Origin: Collimonas pratensis
GTDB taxonomy: Bacteria > Pseudomonadota > Gammaproteobacteria > Burkholderiales > Burkholderiaceae_D
NCBI RefSeq assembly: GCF_001584185.1
Contig: NZ_CP013234.1
Coordinates: 5,332,001 to 5,396,000, forward strand
Reading direction: 5' to 3'
DNA length: 64,000 nucleotides
In this document: positions 9,603 through 19,003 of the stretch, piece by piece
Numbering within the stretch: position 1 is the first letter of the stretch
Layout of the letters: each line of letters begins with the position of its first letter
Program-made: the position numbers and the translations under genes
Notes under the pieces: generated by a model
What the model was told of the DNA's origin: nothing
The model's input: only the letters and a program-made list of their open reading frames with translations
The model's database searches: none

Positions 9603-10193
9603 ATGATCGGCTTCATCATCTTTCTGGCAATTGTGCTTGTCATCGTATTCTGGGTTGTCGGCATCTATAACCGTCTGGTGAGCTTTCGCAACCGCTTCAA
9701 GAATGCCTTCGCGCAGATCGACGTGCAGCTGAAACGCCGCTACGACCTGATCCCGAACCTGGTGGAAACCGCCAAGGGTTACATGAAGCACGAACGCGAA
9801 ACGCTGGAAGCGGTGATTTCGGCGCGCAACCAGGCAGTCACCGCCAACGCCAAGGTCGGCGGCAACGCCACCGACGCCGCCGCCGTGCAGCAGATGGCGG
9901 CCAGCGAAGGCGCGCTCAGCGCCAGCCTGGGCAAGCTGTTCGCCTTGTCGGAAGCTTATCCCGACCTGAAAGCCAATCAGAACATGATGCAGCTCACCGA
10001 AGAGCTGACCGGCACCGAAAACAAGATCGGCTTCTCGCGCCAGGCGTATAACGATAGCGTGATGGAATACAACACGGCGATCGAACAGTTCCCGGGCTCG
10101 ATCCTGGCCAACATGTTTGCCTTCAAGCAGGCGGAACTGCTGCAGGCGACTGAAGCGCCGGAAGAACGCAAGGCCGTCAAGGTCACCTTTTAA
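9603..10193 (+). CDS. lemA: LemA family membrane protein
   Basis: 196 residues: one N-terminal membrane segment (IIFLAIVLVIVFWVVGIYN), then a long helical domain with the LemA signature FKNAFAQIDVQLKRRYDLIP and later FSRQAYNDSVMEYN. LemA proteins are commonly encoded next to M48 metalloproteases, as here (next gene). Start ATG at 9603 is preceded by GGGG. Exact function is unknown. Confidence 0.93.
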   Translation: MIGFIIFLAIVLVIVFWVVGIYNRLVSFRNRFKNAFAQIDVQLKRRYDLIPNLVETAKGYMKHERETLEAVISARNQAVTANAKVGGNATDAAAVQQMAASEGALSASLGKLFALSEAYPDLKANQNMMQLTEELTGTENKIGFSRQAYNDSVMEYNTAIEQFPGSILANMFAFKQAELLQATEAPEERKAVKVTF

Positions 10194-10238
10194 GATCCGC
10201 GCGTGATCCTGATCGTACCGCCGCTGGCGGTCTGAGCC

Positions 10239-12209
10239 ATGACGTTCTTCGAACAGCAGCACCAGGCGCGCCAGGAAACCAAGAAACTGGTATTCCTGTT
10301 TGCGCTGGCAGTGATCGCCATCGTACTGGCCGTCAACCTGGCCATGGCATTGCTGTGGAATTTCAAGTTCGGCGGCCACCACGAGGTGTTGCGCAGCTAC
10401 CCCAAAGGCTTCTTCGCCATCAATACCCTGATCACGCTGGCGCTGATCGGCGGCGGCACCCTGATCCAGACTTTCAATTTGCGCGATGGCGGCGACGCCG
10501 TAGCGCTGATGGCCGGCGGCCGCCTGATCTCGCCCGCCACCGGTGATCTGCAGGAGCGGCGTTTGCTGAATGTGGTGGAGGAAATGGCACTGGCGTCCGG
10601 CATCGCCTGTCCCAAGGTCTATCTGCTGGAACATGAAGATGCGATCAACGCCTTTGCCGCCGGCTACAACCAGAATGAAGCAGTGGTCGCGGTCACGCGC
10701 GGCACCCTCAACCGCCTCACGCGCGATGAACTGCAAGGCGTGGTCGGTCACGAATTCAGCCATATTCTGAACGGCGACATGCGCCTGAACGTACACCTGA
10801 TCGGCGTCCTGTTCGGCATCCAGATGATCGCCGGCTTCGGCCAACAGCTGATGAACTTCGGCCGATTTTCCAGCAGCAGCCGCGACGACAAGGGACCGCC
10901 GTGGCAGCTGGTGATGCTGTTTGCCGGCCTGGCGCTGTTCGTGGTCGGCTACATCGGCATCTTCTTCGGCCGCCTGATCAAGTCCGCGGTATCGCGTCAG
11001 CGCGAATTCCTGGCCGACGCCAGCGCGGTCCAGTTCACCCGTAACCCGGAAGGCATCGGCGGCGCCTTGCGCAAGATTGGCGGCCTCACCGACGGCAACC
11101 GGATAGGCTCGCAAATCGATCACCAGAACGCGGAGCAACTGTCTCATCTGTTCCTCGGCAGCGTGCGCCCCAACTTGCTGGATGGCTGGTTCGCCACTCA
11201 TCCGCCGCTGACGGAACGTCTGCAACGGATTTATGGCAGGAGCATGGGACCGCTGGAGGCGCCGGAACTGCCGCAGCCGCTTGCCGACAACACGGCGCGC
11301 CTGGCCGACTTGCCGTTTGCGGCGGCCGGCTTTGCCAGCGCGGTAGCGCCAAGCCAATTGCCCTCCTCGGTCTCCACCGTTGCAGCGACACCCACGCTCG
11401 AATTCGGCAACAGCAGCAGCCGCTCGCCGCTGTCGCCGCAGCTCGATGGCGCCGTGCGCGATCCGGCCGGCGCTTGCGCGGTCGTCTACGCATTGCTGCT
11501 GGGCGAAGGGGCGGAGCGCGAAACGCAACTGGCGCTCCTCAAGAAGGAAGCGCCGCAGCAGGCCGCTCTCACCAGCTTTCTGGCCGAAACGATTGTCCAG
11601 CTGCCGCTCAGCGCCCGCCTGCCGCTGGTCGACCTGGCCGCGCCGGCCCTGCGTCAGCTGCCGCAAGCCGCGCGCGACCGCCTGCTGGCGATTGTCGAAC
11701 AGCTGATTGCCGCCGACAGCCGCATCACGCTGGCCGAATTCGTACTACAAACCATTCTGACGCGCCGCCTGGCGCCGCGCGCCGGGCGGCTGGTGCCGAT
11801 CAGATTCAATCGGCTGTCGGATCTGCGCAACGACATCGCGCTGCTGCTGTCGCTGGTGGCGCATGTGGCAGTGCCATCCACCTGCGCCGATGTGGTTGCC
11901 ACACGGCTGGCAGCATTCCTGCGCGGCGCCCAGGCTTGCCCCGAACTGCAGTTGGCGGCCCAGGATTATTGCGATGGCGCCAGTCTCAGTTTTCCACGCG
12001 TGCGCCAGGCGCTGGACAATGCCAACCAGCTGGCGCCGCTGGCCAAACCGCAACTGATCAAGGCCCTGCTGGCAGCGGCCGAGGACGGCAAACCCCTGGA
12101 AATCACCAGCGCCGATATCCTGCGCGCGATTTGCGCCGGCATCGAGGCGCCAATCCCGCCGGCGGTGGCAGCCACTTATCAGGCCTATCCCTGGCAATTT
12201 GACAACTAA
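10239..12209 (+). CDS. Large M48 family (HtpX-like) membrane metallopeptidase
   Basis: 656 residues, about twice the length of HtpX. Two N-terminal membrane segments (residues 17-39 and 58-76), zinc motif HEFSH at residues 171-175, two more membrane segments, and the third zinc ligand in REFLADASAVQF. The C-terminal 300 residues are Ala/Leu-rich and of unknown function, typical of the long M48 form found beside lemA. Probably inner-membrane quality-control protease. Follows lemA by 45 bp, so likely one transcription unit. Confidence 0.88.
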   Translation: MTFFEQQHQARQETKKLVFLFALAVIAIVLAVNLAMALLWNFKFGGHHEVLRSYPKGFFAINTLITLALIGGGTLIQTFNLRDGGDAVALMAGGRLISPATGDLQERRLLNVVEEMALASGIACPKVYLLEHEDAINAFAAGYNQNEAVVAVTRGTLNRLTRDELQGVVGHEFSHILNGDMRLNVHLIGVLFGIQMIAGFGQQLMNFGRFSSSSRDDKGPPWQLVMLFAGLALFVVGYIGIFFGRLIKSAVSRQREFLADASAVQFTRNPEGIGGALRKIGGLTDGNRIGSQIDHQNAEQLSHLFLGSVRPNLLDGWFATHPPLTERLQRIYGRSMGPLEAPELPQPLADNTARLADLPFAAAGFASAVAPSQLPSSVSTVAATPTLEFGNSSSRSPLSPQLDGAVRDPAGACAVVYALLLGEGAERETQLALLKKEAPQQAALTSFLAETIVQLPLSARLPLVDLAAPALRQLPQAARDRLLAIVEQLIAADSRITLAEFVLQTILTRRLAPRAGRLVPIRFNRLSDLRNDIALLLSLVAHVAVPSTCADVVATRLAAFLRGAQACPELQLAAQDYCDGASLSFPRVRQALDNANQLAPLAKPQLIKALLAAAEDGKPLEITSADILRAICAGIEAPIPPAVAATYQAYPWQFDN

Positions 12210-12254
12210 CAACCGGCAAATCCAGACTTTCCGGCAAAACCCGCAACGGGTGGC

Positions 12255-12260
12255 TATAAT
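12255..12260 (+). promoter_or_regulatory. Candidate -10 box for the TlpA-like gene
   Basis: TATAAT, 38 bp upstream of the start codon at 12298, preceded by a poor -35 (TTCCGG-like). No alternative promoter is evident. Confidence 0.45.
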
Positions 12261-12297
12261 GGTTGTTCCCGGGTCTCGCCCGTATAGGATTTCTGTC

Positions 12298-12831
12298 ATG
12301 CAAGCTCAAACTGAAAACACAGCCGGCAAGCGGCTCTGGATCAAGCTGGCGGGCGCTGCCGCCGTAGCAGCGCTGGCTGTGGGCGGTTACATGTCGATGT
12401 CGGATACCCATGCCGCGCCGGACGTCAGTTTCACCAATCTGAAAGGCGAACAGGTCTCGCTGAAGAGCTTGCGCGGTAAAGTCGTGATGGTGAATTTCTG
12501 GGCCACCAGCTGCACCACCTGCGTCGCCGAGATGCCGAAAATGGTGCAGACCTACAATGCCTACAAGGACAAGGGCCTGGATTATGTCGCCGTGGCGATG
12601 AGCTACGACCAGCCCAACTATGTCGTCAATTTCGCCCAGACCCGCAGCCTGCCGTTCCAGGTCGCGCTGGATACGCAAAGCAAGCTGGCGGACGCCTTCG
12701 GCGATGTCAAGCTGACGCCGACCACTTTCGTGATCGACAAGCAGGGCAATATCATCAAGCGCTACGTCGGTGAACCCAAGTTCGCTGAACTGCATGCGCT
12801 ATTGGACAAGGCGCTGGCCGCATCGACATAA
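12298..12831 (+). CDS. TlpA/ResA-type periplasmic thioredoxin
   Basis: 177 residues: an N-terminal membrane anchor or signal (residues 12-32) and a thioredoxin fold with WATSCTTC (cysteines 72 and 75) and cis-proline TPTTF. Members reduce periplasmic disulfides, often for cytochrome c maturation; the specific partner cannot be told. Start ATG at 12298 follows a TATAAT. A terminator lies directly downstream. Confidence 0.88.
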   Translation: MQAQTENTAGKRLWIKLAGAAAVAALAVGGYMSMSDTHAAPDVSFTNLKGEQVSLKSLRGKVVMVNFWATSCTTCVAEMPKMVQTYNAYKDKGLDYVAVAMSYDQPNYVVNFAQTRSLPFQVALDTQSKLADAFGDVKLTPTTFVIDKQGNIIKRYVGEPKFAELHALLDKALAAST

Positions 12832-12846
12832 GCTACCCACATGAGC

Positions 12847-12873
12847 AAAAAGGCGCTGCGAGCGCCTTTTTTT
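12847..12873 (+). terminator. Rho-independent terminator
   Basis: GGCGCT-GCG-AGCGCC stem with five A before and seven T after; serves the TlpA gene and, read the other way, the MarR gene. Confidence 0.9.
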
Positions 12874-12885
12874 ATGGGCTGCCGC

Positions 12886-13398
12886 CTAGCGAGATGTGGC
12901 CCCGCGCGAGGCGGTGTCGTACAAGCCGGACGCCGTGCGCAAGAGCTTGGCCGCATCGCCCAGCGACTGGTTCGACAGCCCGGTATCGGACAACACCGTA
13001 ATCAGGCATTCTTCGCGCATTTCCCGATATCTGAGGCAGAGCGCATAACCTTCTTCGGTAGCGGAAAAATACGCTTCCTTGCCGACTTTTTCACTCTTGA
13101 CGTAACCCGCTTTCACCAGCTTCTTCAGTGCATAGCTGGCAATGTGTGTATCCTCGATATTCAATACGAAGCAGATGTCGGCCAGGCTTTTTTTACGCTC
13201 GCGGTGACAGACGTGGTGCAGCAAGGAAACTTCGACCGGCGTCATATCCTTGACCCCGGCCGCCGACATGCAGCGCGACATCCAGCGGTTGAAGGCATTA
13301 CCCGCAATAATCAAGGCATATTCCAGCTCGGACAATTCAACGCTGCTTTCCGACGCCAGATGGGCGGAAGACAGGATTTTAGGTGCGGCAACGTTCAT
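12886..13398 (-). CDS. MarR-like winged-helix regulator
   Basis: About 170 residues from the start MNVAAPK (a longer frame reaches 13497 but has no better start). The middle carries a winged helix (MTPVEVSLLHHVCHR; LADICFVLNIEDTHIASYAL; LVKAGYVKSEKVGKEAYF), the pattern of a MarR-like family common in Burkholderiales. It is divergent from the pxpBCA-pcp cluster, which makes it the natural candidate regulator of that cluster; this is inference from position only. Confidence 0.82.
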   Translation of the reverse strand: MNVAAPKILSSAHLASESSVELSELEYALIIAGNAFNRWMSRCMSAAGVKDMTPVEVSLLHHVCHRERKKSLADICFVLNIEDTHIASYALKKLVKAGYVKSEKVGKEAYFSATEEGYALCLRYREMREECLITVLSDTGLSNQSLGDAAKLLRTASGLYDTASRGATSR

Positions 13399-13747
13399 AT
13401 GTGTCTCGCTAAACGCCAGGAAAACCAAATCATACAACCAGTTGCATAGCTTCCAGATTGAATTTCGCGTTTCGGATGGCCTGCTTTTCAACAACAATAT
13501 AGACTATTTACATACAATTTATTGACATTTTATTTTTGATGAACGATATTGCCCTTTGCTTAAACTTCGATTTACAAGGAGTAAGCTGGTTGGGGACAGA
13601 GGATGCGGTATCGTGGGACGACGGCTGTTCGCAATTATTTTCTGGGTAATTACATGTTGATCTGACCAGCCGACGGCAGGGTCGCTCATGGAGCGGCCTG
13701 GAACAAGTCCCGCCGCGCTGATCTCGTGCACAAGGAATCCGGCCGCA
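13399..13747. promoter_or_regulatory. Divergent intergenic region with candidate promoter for the pxp cluster
   Basis: The AT-rich core contains TTGACA (13522-13527), a 17-bp spacer and GATATT (13545-13550), oriented toward pxpB, leaving a leader of about 190 bp. No coding frame is convincing in it. Operators for the divergent MarR-like protein would be expected here, but no clean palindrome was recognised. Confidence 0.5.
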
Positions 13748-14401
13748 ATGACCCAACCCGTCATACAAGCTCTTGGCGAAAACGCTCTGATACTGAACAC
13801 CGGAGCCAGCGCCACTCTCGAATGCCAGCAACGCTTGTGGGCGATCGCGGCGAAGGCGGCGCATTGGCCGCATGTGCGCGATGTGGTGCCCGGCATGAAC
13901 AACCTCACCATCCTGTTCGATCCGCTCGCCAGCGATGGCCTGCAACTGGCGGAAAAACTCCAGGTCGCCTGGGACTCGGATTCCATCAGTCAGAAGACCG
14001 GACGCAAGGTCGACATTCCCGTGGTGTATGGCGGCGACAGCGGTCCTGATCTGGAGGAGGTGGCGCGCCATACCGGCCTGTCGCCGGCGGAAATCGTCAA
14101 GCGCCACACCGCGGCGGAATACATCGTCTACTTCATCGGCTTCCAGCCCGGCTTCCCTTACCTGGGCGGACTCGATCCCAAGCTGGCGACACCGCGCCGC
14201 AGCGAACCGCGCCTGCTCGTGCCGGCGGGCTCGGTCGGCATCGGCGGCAGCCAGACCGGCATCTATCCGGCGGCCTCGCCGGGCGGCTGGCAACTGATCG
14301 GCCGCAGCGAACTGCAGCTGTTCGACCCCGACGCCAGCCCACCTACCCTGCTGCAACCGGGCGACCGCGTGCGCTTCGTCGCCAGCGAGGTGATCGCATG
14401 A
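13748..14401 (+). CDS. pxpB: 5-oxoprolinase subunit PxpB
   Basis: 217 residues of the KipI/allophanate-hydrolase subunit 1 family: HVRDVVPGMNNLTILFD at the N-terminus and the FIGFQPGFPYLGGLD motif near residue 135. PxpB with PxpA and PxpC hydrolyses 5-oxo-L-proline to L-glutamate using ATP. Start ATG at 13748 is chosen as the family-typical MTQ; the ribosome site is weak. It overlaps pxpC by ATGA. Confidence 0.93.
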   Translation: MTQPVIQALGENALILNTGASATLECQQRLWAIAAKAAHWPHVRDVVPGMNNLTILFDPLASDGLQLAEKLQVAWDSDSISQKTGRKVDIPVVYGGDSGPDLEEVARHTGLSPAEIVKRHTAAEYIVYFIGFQPGFPYLGGLDPKLATPRRSEPRLLVPAGSVGIGGSQTGIYPAASPGGWQLIGRSELQLFDPDASPPTLLQPGDRVRFVASEVIA

Positions 14402-15375
14402 TCAAGATCATCCGCGCCGGCCGTATCAATTCAGTCCAGGACATGGGCCGCAACGGCTTCCGCCATCTCGGCATCTGCCAGTCCGGCGCCCTGGATCGCA
14501 CTGCCCTGGCGATCGCCAATTTACTGGTCGGCAATCCGCGCGACGGCGCCGCCATCGAATTCACGCTCGGCCCCTGTGAACTGACCTTTACTGTCGACAG
14601 CCGCATCGCCCTCGGTGGCGCCGATTTCGGCGCCACCCTGGACGGCCAGCCGCTGCTGCCATGGTGGAGCGTACGCGTACGCGCCGGCCAGACCCTGAAA
14701 CTGAACGCGGCGCGGCATGGCATGCGCACCTATCTGGCGGTCGCTGGCGGCATCAATTCCGCAGCACAGCTGGGCTCGCGCTCTACCGATCTGCAAGCCG
14801 CATTCGGCGGCCACGGCGGCCGCGCACTGACCGAAGGCGACGGCCTCTCCGCCGGTGCGCTGGATAACCCGGCGGCTCCGGTCCACCACGCCGCCGCGTT
14901 CGGCGTACGCGCTCCCTCCTGGTACGACGCCGACGATACGGAAACGCTGGCAATCCGCGTCATACCCGGCCCCGAATATGACTTGTTCAGCGCGGCCACG
15001 CAAAAGACCTTCTGGAACAGCAGCTGGACCCTGACGCCGCAAAGCAATCGCATGGGCTTCCGGCTCAGCGGCCCGGAACTGAAAATCAAGAAAAGCGGCG
15101 ACCTGCTATCGCATGGCGTGTTGCCGGGCGTGATCCAGGTGCCGCCGGCCGGCCAGCCGATCGTGCTGATGGCCGATGCCCAGACCACCGGCGGCTATCC
15201 GAAGATCGGCGTAGTGATCGGCGCCGACCTGGCGCGCCTGTCGCAGCTGCGCTTCAACCGTACTTTGCAGTTTGTCGAAGCCGATGCCGACGCCGCGCGG
15301 GCAGCGCTGCGCGACGAAGCTTTGTATCTACAACAGATCGAAACCGCGATGCACTGGCTGCGTCCGGCGAAATAG
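14398..15375 (+). CDS. pxpC: 5-oxoprolinase subunit PxpC
   Basis: 325 residues of the KipA/allophanate-hydrolase subunit 2 (biotin-dependent carboxylase-like) family: SVQDMGRNGFRHLGICQSGALDR at the start, AVAGGINS, GVIQVPPAGQPIVLMADAQTTGGYPKIG near the end. It forms the PxpBC partner of PxpA. Overlap with pxpB by ATGA shows translational coupling. Confidence 0.94.
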   Translation: MIKIIRAGRINSVQDMGRNGFRHLGICQSGALDRTALAIANLLVGNPRDGAAIEFTLGPCELTFTVDSRIALGGADFGATLDGQPLLPWWSVRVRAGQTLKLNAARHGMRTYLAVAGGINSAAQLGSRSTDLQAAFGGHGGRALTEGDGLSAGALDNPAAPVHHAAAFGVRAPSWYDADDTETLAIRVIPGPEYDLFSAATQKTFWNSSWTLTPQSNRMGFRLSGPELKIKKSGDLLSHGVLPGVIQVPPAGQPIVLMADAQTTGGYPKIGVVIGADLARLSQLRFNRTLQFVEADADAARAALRDEALYLQQIETAMHWLRPAK

Positions 15376-15384
15376 GAGCAGACG

Positions 15385-16185
15385 ATGCCCAGGAAAGAAA
15401 AACGACAACAGGTCGACCTCAATGCCGATCTCGGCGAACAAAGCGGCGGCAGTGATGAAGCGCTGCTGGCGCTGGTCAGCTCGGCCAATATCGCCTGCGG
15501 CTGGCACGCCGGCAGCGCCCTGATGATGCAGCAATGCGTGCAATGGGCTGTGGCGCAAGGGGTCGCCATCGGCGCCCATCCGAGTTTTCCCGACCGCGAC
15601 AATTTCGGCCGCACCGAAATGCAGCTGCCGGCCAACGAAATCTATAGCGGCGTGCAGTACCAGATCGGTGCGCTGGCGGCGATCGCCGGCGCTCATGGCG
15701 CGCAGCTGGCGCATGTCAAGCCGCATGGCGCGCTGTACAACATGGCGGCGCGCGACGCCGCGCTGGCCGATACCATCGTCGCCGCCATCCGCGACGTCGA
15801 TCCGGCGCTGGCGCTGTTCGGCCTGGCCGGCAGCGAACTGATCGCCGCCGCCCACCGCGCCGGCCTGCCGGCAGTGGAGGAAGTATTTGCCGACCGCGGC
15901 TACATGGCCGACGGCAGCCTGGTCAAGCGCGGCACGCCGGGCGCCCTGATCGAAGATGAAGAGCAGGCACTGGCACAAACCATGCATATGGTGAACGAAG
16001 GCAAGGTCCACGCCATCGACGGCAGTTGGGCCGCGGTGCGCGCCGATACCATCTGCCTGCACGGCGATGGTGCGCATGCGCTTGAATTCGCGCGACGCAT
16101 CCATGCCGAACTCAGGCAGCAGGGCATCGCCATCCGCGCGCCGCAGACGAGCAGCGGCGACGCCTTGTTTCCCTTGCTCGGGTAA
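15385..16185 (+). CDS. pxpA: 5-oxoprolinase subunit PxpA (LamB/YcsF family)
   Basis: 266 residues: VDLNADLGE near the N-terminus, [24 protein letters not shown] and [10 protein letters not shown] are LamB/YcsF signatures. Strong ribosome site AGGAGCAGACG before ATG 15385, 9 bp after pxpC. With PxpB and PxpC it forms the prokaryotic ATP-dependent 5-oxoprolinase. Confidence 0.95.
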   Translation: MPRKEKRQQVDLNADLGEQSGGSDEALLALVSSANIACGWHAGSALMMQQCVQWAVAQGVAIGAHPSFPDRDNFGRTEMQLPANEIYSGVQYQIGALAAIAGAHGAQLAHVKPHGALYNMAARDAALADTIVAAIRDVDPALALFGLAGSELIAAAHRAGLPAVEEVFADRGYMADGSLVKRGTPGALIEDEEQALAQTMHMVNEGKVHAIDGSWAAVRADTICLHGDGAHALEFARRIHAELRQQGIAIRAPQTSSGDALFPLLG

Positions 16186-16268
16186 GTTGCAAACGGTGCT
16201 TCAACTGATTACGCAGTGAATAAAATCGGCGGCGCAGCAACGACCGCCATCAACATGAGGAGATAGCA

Positions 16269-16988
16269 ATGACCGTAACGGAATTACTGCCGCTGATAGG
16301 GATACCGATCGTGGTGGCTGGCTTTGCATTTAAATTCAACCCCTTGCTGGTAGTGACCGTGGCAGGCCTGGCGACCGGCCTGTCGGTCGGCATGGATCTC
16401 GGCACCTTGCTGGAAACCTTCGGCGAGAAATTCGTCAACAGCCGTTCGCTGGCAACCTTCCTGCTGATCCTTCCGGTCATCGGCCTGCTCGAAAGCTACG
16501 GCTTGAAAGAGCGCGCGCAAGACTGGATCGCCAGCCTCGCCAACGCCACTTCGGCACGTATCCTGATGCTGTACTTCGTGCTGCGTCAGGGCCTGGGCGC
16601 GCTCGGCCTGACCTATATCGGCGGCCAGGCGCAGACCGTGCGGCCCTTGCTGGCGCCGATGGTGGAAGGCGCTGCTGTCGCCAAATACGGCGAGCTGCCG
16701 CTGCCGATCCGCGACAAGATCCGCGCCCATGCCGCCGCTTGCGACAATATCGCCGTATTCTTCGGCGAAGACATTTTCATCGCCTTCGGCGCCGTGCTGC
16801 TGATGGATGCCTTCCTCAAGGAAAACGGCATCACCAATATCGAACCGTTGCACCTCGGCCTGTGGGCCATCCCCACCGCCATCGCCGCGCTGATCATCCA
16901 CATGGCGCGCCTGACCCGGCTCGACGCCAGCATACGGCGCGATGTCGAAGCCTGGAAAAAATCCGAAGGCACAGAGGTGACAGCATGA
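16269..16988 (+). CDS. DUF969 membrane protein, putative transporter subunit
   Basis: 239 residues with about five to six membrane segments (VTELLPLIGIPIVVAGFAF at the start). DUF969 and DUF979 genes occur as neighbours, often beside pcp and 5-oxoprolinase genes, and are thought of as a two-part permease. A substrate of 5-oxoproline or pyroglutamyl peptides is inferred from this operon. AGGAGA lies just upstream. The stop overlaps the next start by ATGA. Confidence 0.85.
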   Translation: MTVTELLPLIGIPIVVAGFAFKFNPLLVVTVAGLATGLSVGMDLGTLLETFGEKFVNSRSLATFLLILPVIGLLESYGLKERAQDWIASLANATSARILMLYFVLRQGLGALGLTYIGGQAQTVRPLLAPMVEGAAVAKYGELPLPIRDKIRAHAAACDNIAVFFGEDIFIAFGAVLLMDAFLKENGITNIEPLHLGLWAIPTAIAALIIHMARLTRLDASIRRDVEAWKKSEGTEVTA

Positions 16989-17971
16989 AGACGCTACTGA
17001 CCATCAACGAGATTTACTACCTGGTCGGCATCATCGTCATGCTGCTAGTCGGCATGACCCTGCGCGACAAGGGTAATCCGAAACGCCTGACCACGGCGCT
17101 GTTCTGGTTCCTGTTCGGCTCGGTATTCCTGTTCGGCGACATGCTGGTGGCCGGACTCGGCAAGCCGATGGCCTATCGCGTCATCGGTGTCGTGGTGGTA
17201 GTGATTTCCCTGATCGCCGGCTGCGGCCTGCTGTCTGCCGGCAGCTACCTGCAACGCAGCGCCGCCGATCGCCAGGCCTCCGCCAACCGTCTCGGCAACT
17301 GGATCTTCCTGCCGGCGCTGCTGATTCCACTGATCACCGTGCTGTGCACCGTGCTGCTGAAGAATGTGGCGATCGGCGGTGTCTACCTGCTCGACCAGAA
17401 ACAGCTGACCTTGGCCGCGCTGTGCGTTGCCAGCGTTTGCGCCATCCTGGCCGGCTGGAAGCTGACCGGCGGCACGCCGCTGCAGGCAGTGCGCGAATCG
17501 CGCCGGCTGGTCGACGCCATCGGCTGGGCCGCGATCCTGCCGCAGATGCTGGCGATGCTGGGTGGCGTCTTCGTCGCTGCGCAGACCGGCAAATCGGTGC
17601 AGGAGGTGGTGACCCTGTTCGTCAATCCGGACAGCAGTTTCCTGCTGGTGGTGATTTACTGCGTCGGCATGGCCTTGTTCACCATGATCATGGGTAACGC
17701 CTTTGCCGCCTTCCCGGTCATGACAGCCGGCATCGCCCTGCCGTTCCTGATCGCCGGCCAGCACGCCGATCCCGCGCCACTGGTCACCATCGGCATGCTG
17801 GCCGGCTACTGCGGCACGCTGATGACGCCGATGGCGGCCAACTACAACATTGTGCCGGCAGCGCTGCTGGAGTTGAAGGACAAGTACAAGGTGATCAAGA
17901 TACAGATCCCGACCGCCGTGACGCTGCTGGCGGCCAACATCCTGCTGATGTATTTCATCGTATTTCGTTAA
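16985..17971 (+). CDS. DUF979 membrane protein, putative transporter subunit
   Basis: 328 residues, about nine membrane segments, beginning MKTLLTINEIYYLVGIIVM, with a conserved GYCGTLMTPMAANYNIVPA motif near the C-terminus. It starts inside the stop of the DUF969 gene. Together the pair looks like a split carboxylate-type permease; transport of 5-oxoproline is an inference. Confidence 0.87.
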   Translation: MKTLLTINEIYYLVGIIVMLLVGMTLRDKGNPKRLTTALFWFLFGSVFLFGDMLVAGLGKPMAYRVIGVVVVVISLIAGCGLLSAGSYLQRSAADRQASANRLGNWIFLPALLIPLITVLCTVLLKNVAIGGVYLLDQKQLTLAALCVASVCAILAGWKLTGGTPLQAVRESRRLVDAIGWAAILPQMLAMLGGVFVAAQTGKSVQEVVTLFVNPDSSFLLVVIYCVGMALFTMIMGNAFAAFPVMTAGIALPFLIAGQHADPAPLVTIGMLAGYCGTLMTPMAANYNIVPAALLELKDKYKVIKIQIPTAVTLLAANILLMYFIVFR

Positions 17972-17980
17972 GGAGCAAGC

Positions 17981-18991
17981 ATGCATCTCACACTTGACCA
18001 GGCCTCGGCTTTCGCGGCGCTGCCGTTGCGCTCGTTGCGCCACGAATATCCGAATCACGTCATGCACGTCCTCAACAGCGCTGACGATATTGTCTCGCCG
18101 CGCGCCATGCATCCGGTGTTCTACGGCTGCTACGACTGGCATTCGGCGGTGCACGGCTACTGGCTGCTGGCGCGCTGTGCCCGGCTCTATCCGACGCTGC
18201 CGCAACAGGCCGAGATCACTGCGCTGTTCGAGGAGCATTTCAGCGCCGCCAACCTGCAAAAGGAACTGGCCTACTTCCAGGCGCCGGGACGGGTTTCTTT
18301 CGAACGTCCATACGGCTGGGCCTGGATCGTGGCGCTGGCGCAAGAGCTGGATGCCTGGCAGCACCCGCAAGCCAAAACCTGGCTCGCCGCCATGGAGCCG
18401 CTGGTGGCGGAAATCCGCAGCCGCGTGCTGAGCTATTTCGCCAAGCTCAGTTATGCCATCCGGGTCGGCACCCACTATAACAGCGCCTTCGCCCTCAAGC
18501 TGATCCTCGATTTCGCCCGCCACCGCAAGGACACGGAGCTGGAAAATGCCGTGGTCAATGCCGCTTGCCGCTACTACATGGGCGACAGCAATTACCCGGC
18601 GCACTACGAACCGGGCGGCGACGAATTCCTGTCGGCTGCGCTGACAGAAGCCCTGCTGATGGCGGACGTCCTGGAGGCGGATGTATTTCCCGACTGGTTC
18701 GCCCAGTATCTGCCGGTATTGAGCGACATCGAGCGCCTGATGAATCCGGCCGAGGTCAGCGACCACAGCGATCCCAAGATCGCCCACTTGAACGGCCTGA
18801 ACCTGAGCCGCGCCTGGTGCATGAAGCGTATCGCCCGGCGCCTGCCGGAAAACGATCCCGCTGCCGCCACTTTGAGCGCGGCAGCACGGCGCCATATCGA
18901 AGCCGCCCTGCCGCATGTGGTGAGCGGCGAATATGCAGGCGAACACTGGCTTGCAACCTTCGCCATGCTGGCGCTGGAACCGGTCAACTAA
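17981..18991 (+). CDS. DUF2891 family protein
   Basis: 336 residues, soluble, all-helical look, with HPVFYGCYDWHSAVHGYWLL near residue 45 and ERPYGWAWIVALAQEL near residue 108, typical of DUF2891. The family resembles alpha/alpha-barrel proteins; the conserved His/Trp/Asp residues suggest an enzyme, reaction unknown. AAGGAGCAAGC precedes the ATG. Its place between the permease pair and pcp suggests a step in pyroglutamyl-peptide use. Confidence 0.85.
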   Translation: MHLTLDQASAFAALPLRSLRHEYPNHVMHVLNSADDIVSPRAMHPVFYGCYDWHSAVHGYWLLARCARLYPTLPQQAEITALFEEHFSAANLQKELAYFQAPGRVSFERPYGWAWIVALAQELDAWQHPQAKTWLAAMEPLVAEIRSRVLSYFAKLSYAIRVGTHYNSAFALKLILDFARHRKDTELENAVVNAACRYYMGDSNYPAHYEPGGDEFLSAALTEALLMADVLEADVFPDWFAQYLPVLSDIERLMNPAEVSDHSDPKIAHLNGLNLSRAWCMKRIARRLPENDPAAATLSAAARRHIEAALPHVVSGEYAGEHWLATFAMLALEPVN

Positions 18992-19003
18992 GGAAGGCAC
19001 GGC

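Noticed and set aside
9549..11666. 705-residue open frame antisense to lemA and the M48 gene
   Set aside because: Low-complexity shadow translation; both sense genes have clear family motifs.
17045..19000. 651-residue open frame antisense to the DUF979 and DUF2891 genes
   Set aside because: Shadow frame of GC-rich coding DNA without ribosome site or recognisable domains.
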